The translations under genes and the position numbers were made by a program. This document shows positions 60,679 to 64,000 of a stretch of 64,000 nucleotides of DNA, piece by piece; the first letter of the stretch is position 1, and each line of letters starts with the position of its first letter. The notes beneath the pieces are model-generated. The model was not told the DNA's origin. It was given only the letters and a program-made list of their open reading frames with translations, and ran no database searches. Location of the stretch: positions 3,736,036 to 3,800,035 of the forward strand of contig CP060501.1 of NCBI GenBank assembly GCA_024760545.1, written 5' to 3'. The DNA is from Nitrospira sp. Its GTDB lineage: Bacteria; Nitrospirota; Nitrospiria; Nitrospirales; Nitrospiraceae.

Positions 60679-61623
60679 GTGTCGGAAATCTCCGATTTAG
60701 AAGCAGCTGGCATCATGTGGGACTGGGTTTTACGCGGGTCTCTCATTATCGCTACGCTTGGCGCATTTGCCGAGTTCTTCGCGAGCTGGACCACTGTGAT
60801 TAAAACTACACAGGAAACTAGCATTGAAAAAGTAGCTCCTTTAGTAGTCATCCTCGGCTCAGTAGGTGGACTTGCCGCAACGTGGAATCTGTCAAACACA
60901 AACGGCCAGATAATCGCAATTCTAAATAAGCAAGTCGCCAATGCCCAAACTGAAGCTGGACACGCTATGGCCACCGCCGCCGAGGCGCAAATACGCCTCG
61001 AAGAAGCAAGAGAGCGTACGGCAAAGGTAGAGGAGAGGGTGGCTACTGCCTATAAAGCCGCAAAGGACGCAGAAGCCCAGGCTCGAAAGTTTGAATCTGT
61101 GATAGCAACAGCTAACGCACGTGCTGAGGAGGCAAAACAAATCGCCGAACAAGAACGGCTTGAAAGAGTTAAGCTTGAGGCACAAGTAGCGCCACGCCGC
61201 CTCGACAGAGAGCAAGAAAAGACCATCATCAATTCGCTTAGCCGCTTCAGGGGCCGAAGTGTAGCCGTCGTATCCTACTCTTTAGATGTGGAGGGTGGAG
61301 TGCTGGCGATGCAAATAATCTCTATCCTGCGGGGAGCCGGCATTTTAGTTGAAGATAGTGTTGCTGGATTGTTAACAACGGGATCGTTCTGGACCGGGGT
61401 GATCTTGAGAGGACCTGCTGAGGAACAAGACTTTGTTAGCGCACTGACAACTTCTCTTAAAATTGATGGACGCCTAGCCGTACGAAACGAAGCCAAAGAA
61501 TTTGTTGTCCCTCCGGGAATTTCTAAGCTAGGAGAAAAAGCTGTGTTTCTTCTTGTCGGAGCCAAACCCCCTCGAATAAATGTCAGTCACGCCCAGAAAG
61601 ATCAACCGGAGAGAGTAGATTAA
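60679..61623 (+). CDS. Two-helix membrane protein with long coiled coil
   Basis: 314 residues from a GTG. Two hydrophobic segments (LIIATLGAFAEFFASW, VVILGSVGGLAATW) precede a coiled coil of about 90 residues, Ala/Glu/Lys-rich (RTAKVEERVATAYKAAKDAE). The C-terminal globular part has APRRLDREQEKTII, GRSVAVVSYSLDVEGG and GVILRGPAEEQDF. This layout recurs in uncharacterised bacterial proteins. It overlaps the next gene's start (TAATG). Confidence 0.6.
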   Translation: MSEISDLEAAGIMWDWVLRGSLIIATLGAFAEFFASWTTVIKTTQETSIEKVAPLVVILGSVGGLAATWNLSNTNGQIIAILNKQVANAQTEAGHAMATAAEAQIRLEEARERTAKVEERVATAYKAAKDAEAQARKFESVIATANARAEEAKQIAEQERLERVKLEAQVAPRRLDREQEKTIINSLSRFRGRSVAVVSYSLDVEGGVLAMQIISILRGAGILVEDSVAGLLTTGSFWTGVILRGPAEEQDFVSALTTSLKIDGRLAVRNEAKEFVVPPGISKLGEKAVFLLVGAKPPRINVSHAQKDQPERVD

Positions 61624-61889
61624 TGCTCAACAGGAATAGTAAATCCGTAAGTGCTAACAATCAAGTATTCAATAATGAGACCGAAGAACGCTATGCAATG
61701 CCGTTCGCCAACCTGGTGGTTTACGCCAATGTCAGCAAGGATAAGAACAAGCTTTACATTAATTACGTTTTCGCGCCACAAGAGTTACGCGGCAAGGGGG
61801 CGGTCGGAGAATTCATGAGTAAGTTGATGGATGTTGTGCGCGTGGAAAAACTGAAGGCCGTGCCCATATGCGGCTATGCCGCAAGTTGA
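61623..61889 (+). CDS. GNAT-like (YjdJ type) small acetyltransferase, possibly clipped
   Basis: 88 residues. INYVFAPQELRGKGAVGEFM is the acetyl-CoA-binding pattern (xxxRGxGxxx) and KAVPICGYAAS is the end motif. In the family I recall CPYV followed by about 20 more residues; here the protein stops. The stop lies inside a hairpin (61873-61904). The start overlaps the stop of the coiled-coil gene. Confidence 0.6.
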   Translation: MLNRNSKSVSANNQVFNNETEERYAMPFANLVVYANVSKDKNKLYINYVFAPQELRGKGAVGEFMSKLMDVVRVEKLKAVPICGYAAS

Positions 61890-61904
61890 CTTCGGCGGCA
61901 TAGC
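61873..61904 (+). terminator. 10-bp stem-loop at the end of the GNAT-like gene
   Basis: GCTATGCCGC (61873-61882) and GCGGCATAGC (61895-61904) are exact complements with a 12-base loop containing the gene's TGA. No T-run follows, so its role as terminator is tentative. Confidence 0.4.
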
Positions 61905-62015
61905 GAGTATCAGTATTTGGTTTCTGATTAGTACCCGTAATCGTCATTCTTAAACGGGCCGCTCGCCGAGACGTGCGCTACTCCTTGGTTAGAATAAATC
62001 CAACTGTTTGAGACC

Positions 62016-63050
62016 TTACAAAACAGTTCTTATCTCGGAGACGGCTACAGTGACGTTAGTGACCGAGTATTCAACGACAGCACCGGGTTTGGCTTTCGCT
62101 GGGTAAAAAAGGGCCAAATTCATTCCATCGCTCACCGAGCTGCGATAAATGACTCCATCGTAGCTACACCGCTTAACGAACTCACACAAAAATTGGCTAG
62201 GAGTATAGTCAACAGCCGCTGCCTGAGGAAGGACGGGCGTGGTCAATTCTAAGCCTAGCCGCTCAAGAAATGGCAAATCGTTTCTCATTCTTTGGATATC
62301 AAGCGCATCGGCTAGCAGAAATGGGGACACCGTCCTCCGTGGTGCACGTAGATCAACGAGCTTAAGGTCAGAAGGAGTTCTAAAATCGGCCACGCAAGCT
62401 CTTTCGCCTGTGTGAGGCCTAATTTCAGATACGGCAGTTTTTGGATTCGAACCCAAATATAAGTAGGGGATTCCTGCGGGATTCGCACGTCCGTGCGTGG
62501 CAATCCTTCTATCTGGCGCACCCATCTTTTCAATCGGAAATGGAACATCTTCAGTTGATATTCTCGCTCTATACCACACGTCGGGAACTTCTCCCACTGT
62601 GACGCTTAGATGAGCAAGAAGGTTTTTCAACCGCTCTTCGTCGAGTTCCACATCGGGGAAAAAACGGTTTCGATACATCAATTCTTCCCGAAGTTTTTCC
62701 CACTCGCTCAATCTATCTTTGTCAACCATTTCGGAAGGCAGAAAGGATTTCCTTACAATATCACCGTCATCTAACACCTCACTCAGGAGCTCCTTAGCTT
62801 TTGAATCATTCATAGGCGAGTTCGCAAACAAACCCCAATCCTCCCGAAACCAATGGACAAGTAACTTGCCAGTTGCATCCGAGCGGTACGCACTTACCAA
62901 TAGCTCAAAATATTCTTGCAACTGCGTTGGGTTTAGGAGCGGCTGGCTCTCTGCTGCGCAGAACGAACATTTGCCTTTCGCTGGCAAGAAAAGGGGGAAG
63001 ATGTTGTGGCGAAGACCGCGATCACCGAAGCATTCCGGACAACACTTCAT
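62016..63050 (-). CDS. RES-domain protein with N-terminal zinc ribbon
   Basis: 344 residues. The N-terminus has CCPECF and CSFCAAE, a likely zinc ribbon. A helical middle follows. The C-terminal half has the RES hallmarks: WYRAR, GRANPAGIPYLYLGSNPKTAVSEIRP (in part: GRANPAGIPYLYLGSN, TAVSEIRPHTGE) and a later VIYRSSVSDG. RES toxins hydrolyse NAD+. It follows the sce7725-like gene by six bases, so the two form an operon; there is no Xre-type antitoxin beside it, unlike the usual RES/Xre pairs. Confidence 0.8.
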   Translation of the reverse strand: MKCCPECFGDRGLRHNIFPLFLPAKGKCSFCAAESQPLLNPTQLQEYFELLVSAYRSDATGKLLVHWFREDWGLFANSPMNDSKAKELLSEVLDDGDIVRKSFLPSEMVDKDRLSEWEKLREELMYRNRFFPDVELDEERLKNLLAHLSVTVGEVPDVWYRARISTEDVPFPIEKMGAPDRRIATHGRANPAGIPYLYLGSNPKTAVSEIRPHTGERACVADFRTPSDLKLVDLRAPRRTVSPFLLADALDIQRMRNDLPFLERLGLELTTPVLPQAAAVDYTPSQFLCEFVKRCSYDGVIYRSSVSDGMNLALFYPAKAKPGAVVEYSVTNVTVAVSEIRTVL

Positions 63051-63056
63051 GGCGAG

Positions 63057-64000
63057 CTAAGTCGCCGGATTGAAGTAGAGGGCAAGCGTCTCGATGTGAT
63101 GATTCATCGAAAGTTTCTTGATATATCCCAAACCAGGAAAATGCCCTCGCCGGTGAAGCTCGCGAAACTCTTGGACTGCCGATGTCTCCTCTATCTTGGA
63201 GTGCTTTTTCTTCAGAATCGAGATCATCTTTTCCAGCGCCTCAGCAAATTTCCCTGCGGGGTCTTGGGGCGTATCCTGTCGATCCGAAACGAAATGATAA
63301 ATCTGCATTGCATCATCTTTCTCTGAGTCTATGAATGTAAGATGGATTGCGACTGCATAGGCTGGTCCCCCAGTTTCGCTGTAATCATCACCAACGATTA
63401 GAAAATCGCCGAATCCATCCATGCCTTCATCCGTGTAGGTAACGTGAAGGTCGGAAAAAAACTCAAGTTCTTCATAATCTCGATTTCGCTTTTTTTGAAA
63501 GCCATCTCTTAAGAGCACTCTGTGTGCTTGTTTGAAATGTTTTTGGTAAAGTTTTCCGCAAAAGCGATCAACAAAGATATGGCATTGGTCTTTCATCGAC
63601 TGGCCTAACTTGGCCGACAAAGTTTTGGCATCGGTAAAGCCCGCATGTATGAAACAAGGTGAGTGGTCAGAGTGATCTTCGAAACATTCAAGCGCTTCGG
63701 CAACTGACATGTTGGGCTTGAGAAGAATTCCCGCTGATATTCCAGGTAAGTTAAGAAATTCCTCCTGTAAGAGTTCTGTCAATGGTTCCCCTGATTCTGA
63801 CAGATCACCATGGTGTGGATTTACAATGACGATTGCACGTCCCTCGACCTCTGCAACAGCTTTTAACGTTCTGTTAAGCCCATTCAAGGTTTCCTTGACT
63901 GGTTCAATTATCGGACAAAACTCCGCCTCCTGAAAAATAGCGGCCATTTCTCTTATCGTTATCAGTTCATACTGTTTTCCGCGAAAGTAAGGATGATACA
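63057..64000 (-). CDS. sce7725-like protein, truncated by the window edge
   Basis: The frame is open to the right edge of the window: just before the ATG at 63947 it continues YHPYFRGKQYELITIRE, matching the N-terminus (Y-x-PYLRGKQ-x-E) I recall for the sce7725 family. Later come FCPIIEPVKETLNGL, IVIVNPHHGD and DDYSETGG. sce7725 proteins are found in mobile or defence settings, often with sce7726; here a RES-domain gene follows. The annotated length is therefore partial at the 5' side. Confidence 0.8.
   Translation of the reverse strand, partial: YHPYFRGKQYELITIREMAAIFQEAEFCPIIEPVKETLNGLNRTLKAVAEVEGRAIVIVNPHHGDLSESGEPLTELLQEEFLNLPGISAGILLKPNMSVAEALECFEDHSDHSPCFIHAGFTDAKTLSAKLGQSMKDQCHIFVDRFCGKLYQKHFKQAHRVLLRDGFQKKRNRDYEELEFFSDLHVTYTDEGMDGFGDFLIVGDDYSETGGPAYAVAIHLTFIDSEKDDAMQIYHFVSDRQDTPQDPAGKFAEALEKMISILKKKHSKIEETSAVQEFRELHRRGHFPGLGYIKKLSMNHHIETLALYFNPAT

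Overview
The window looks like a bacterial chromosome, most likely a Nitrospira-type member of the Nitrospirota. The evidence is indirect: moderately high G+C, many small lipoproteins and secreted proteins, paired histidine kinase/sigma-54 activator genes, a copper-storage cluster and a type I secreted RTX protein. No rRNA or other taxonomic marker is present, so this placement is an inference.

Layout. 1-24 kb is core-like and densely coded. A partial unrecognised gene and several small genes are followed by a complete type I secretion locus: a 2176-residue RTX lipase-like protein (3529-10059), an HlyB-type ABC exporter, an HlyD-type adaptor and a TolC-type outer-membrane protein. Next come a GH77 4-alpha-glucanotransferase, a histidine kinase/sigma-54 activator pair, a reverse-strand trio (proline-rich protein with a nuclease-like end, lone Lrp/AsnC sensor domain, lipoprotein) and an SGNH hydrolase. 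24-29 kb is a metal-handling and small-lipoprotein region: an exported four-helix Csp copper-storage protein, a cysteine-containing exported protein, a 61-residue protein with 22 histidines, and an SPFH lipoprotein.

29.3-50.7 kb is an accretion zone at a tRNA-Arg(CCT) gene (50638-50714). Two 215-bp repeats (29307-29522 and 49013-49227) each begin with the 3' half of that tRNA. Two decayed tyrosine-recombinase fragments lie in the zone. Its cargo includes a MurF-like ligase fused to a full peptidyl-tRNA hydrolase domain, a second sensor kinase/sigma-54 activator pair divergent from an RND efflux operon (with a candidate sigma-54 promoter and operator-like inverted repeats), a Tll0287-like haem protein, a cupredoxin, and many small or broken genes.

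50.7-64 kb is a mobilizable integrated element. It contains an intact tyrosine integrase and AlpA/Xis-type protein, an AbiE-like locus with two divergent AbiEi-type genes and two long perfect palindromes between them, an AbiEii toxin gene interrupted by an in-frame TGA, a PIN toxin/HTH antitoxin pair, small element genes, a MobC-like protein and VirD2-like relaxase, a two-TM coiled-coil protein with a GNAT-like partner, and at the right edge an sce7725-like gene next to a RES-domain gene.

The best candidates for something little described are the Mur-ligase/Pth fusion beside the left tRNA-derived repeat, the sce7725-like/RES pair, the divergent AbiEi pair with its palindromes, and the proline-rich protein whose nuclease-like domain has lost expected catalytic residues. 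Family assignments are from memory of motifs; no searches were run.
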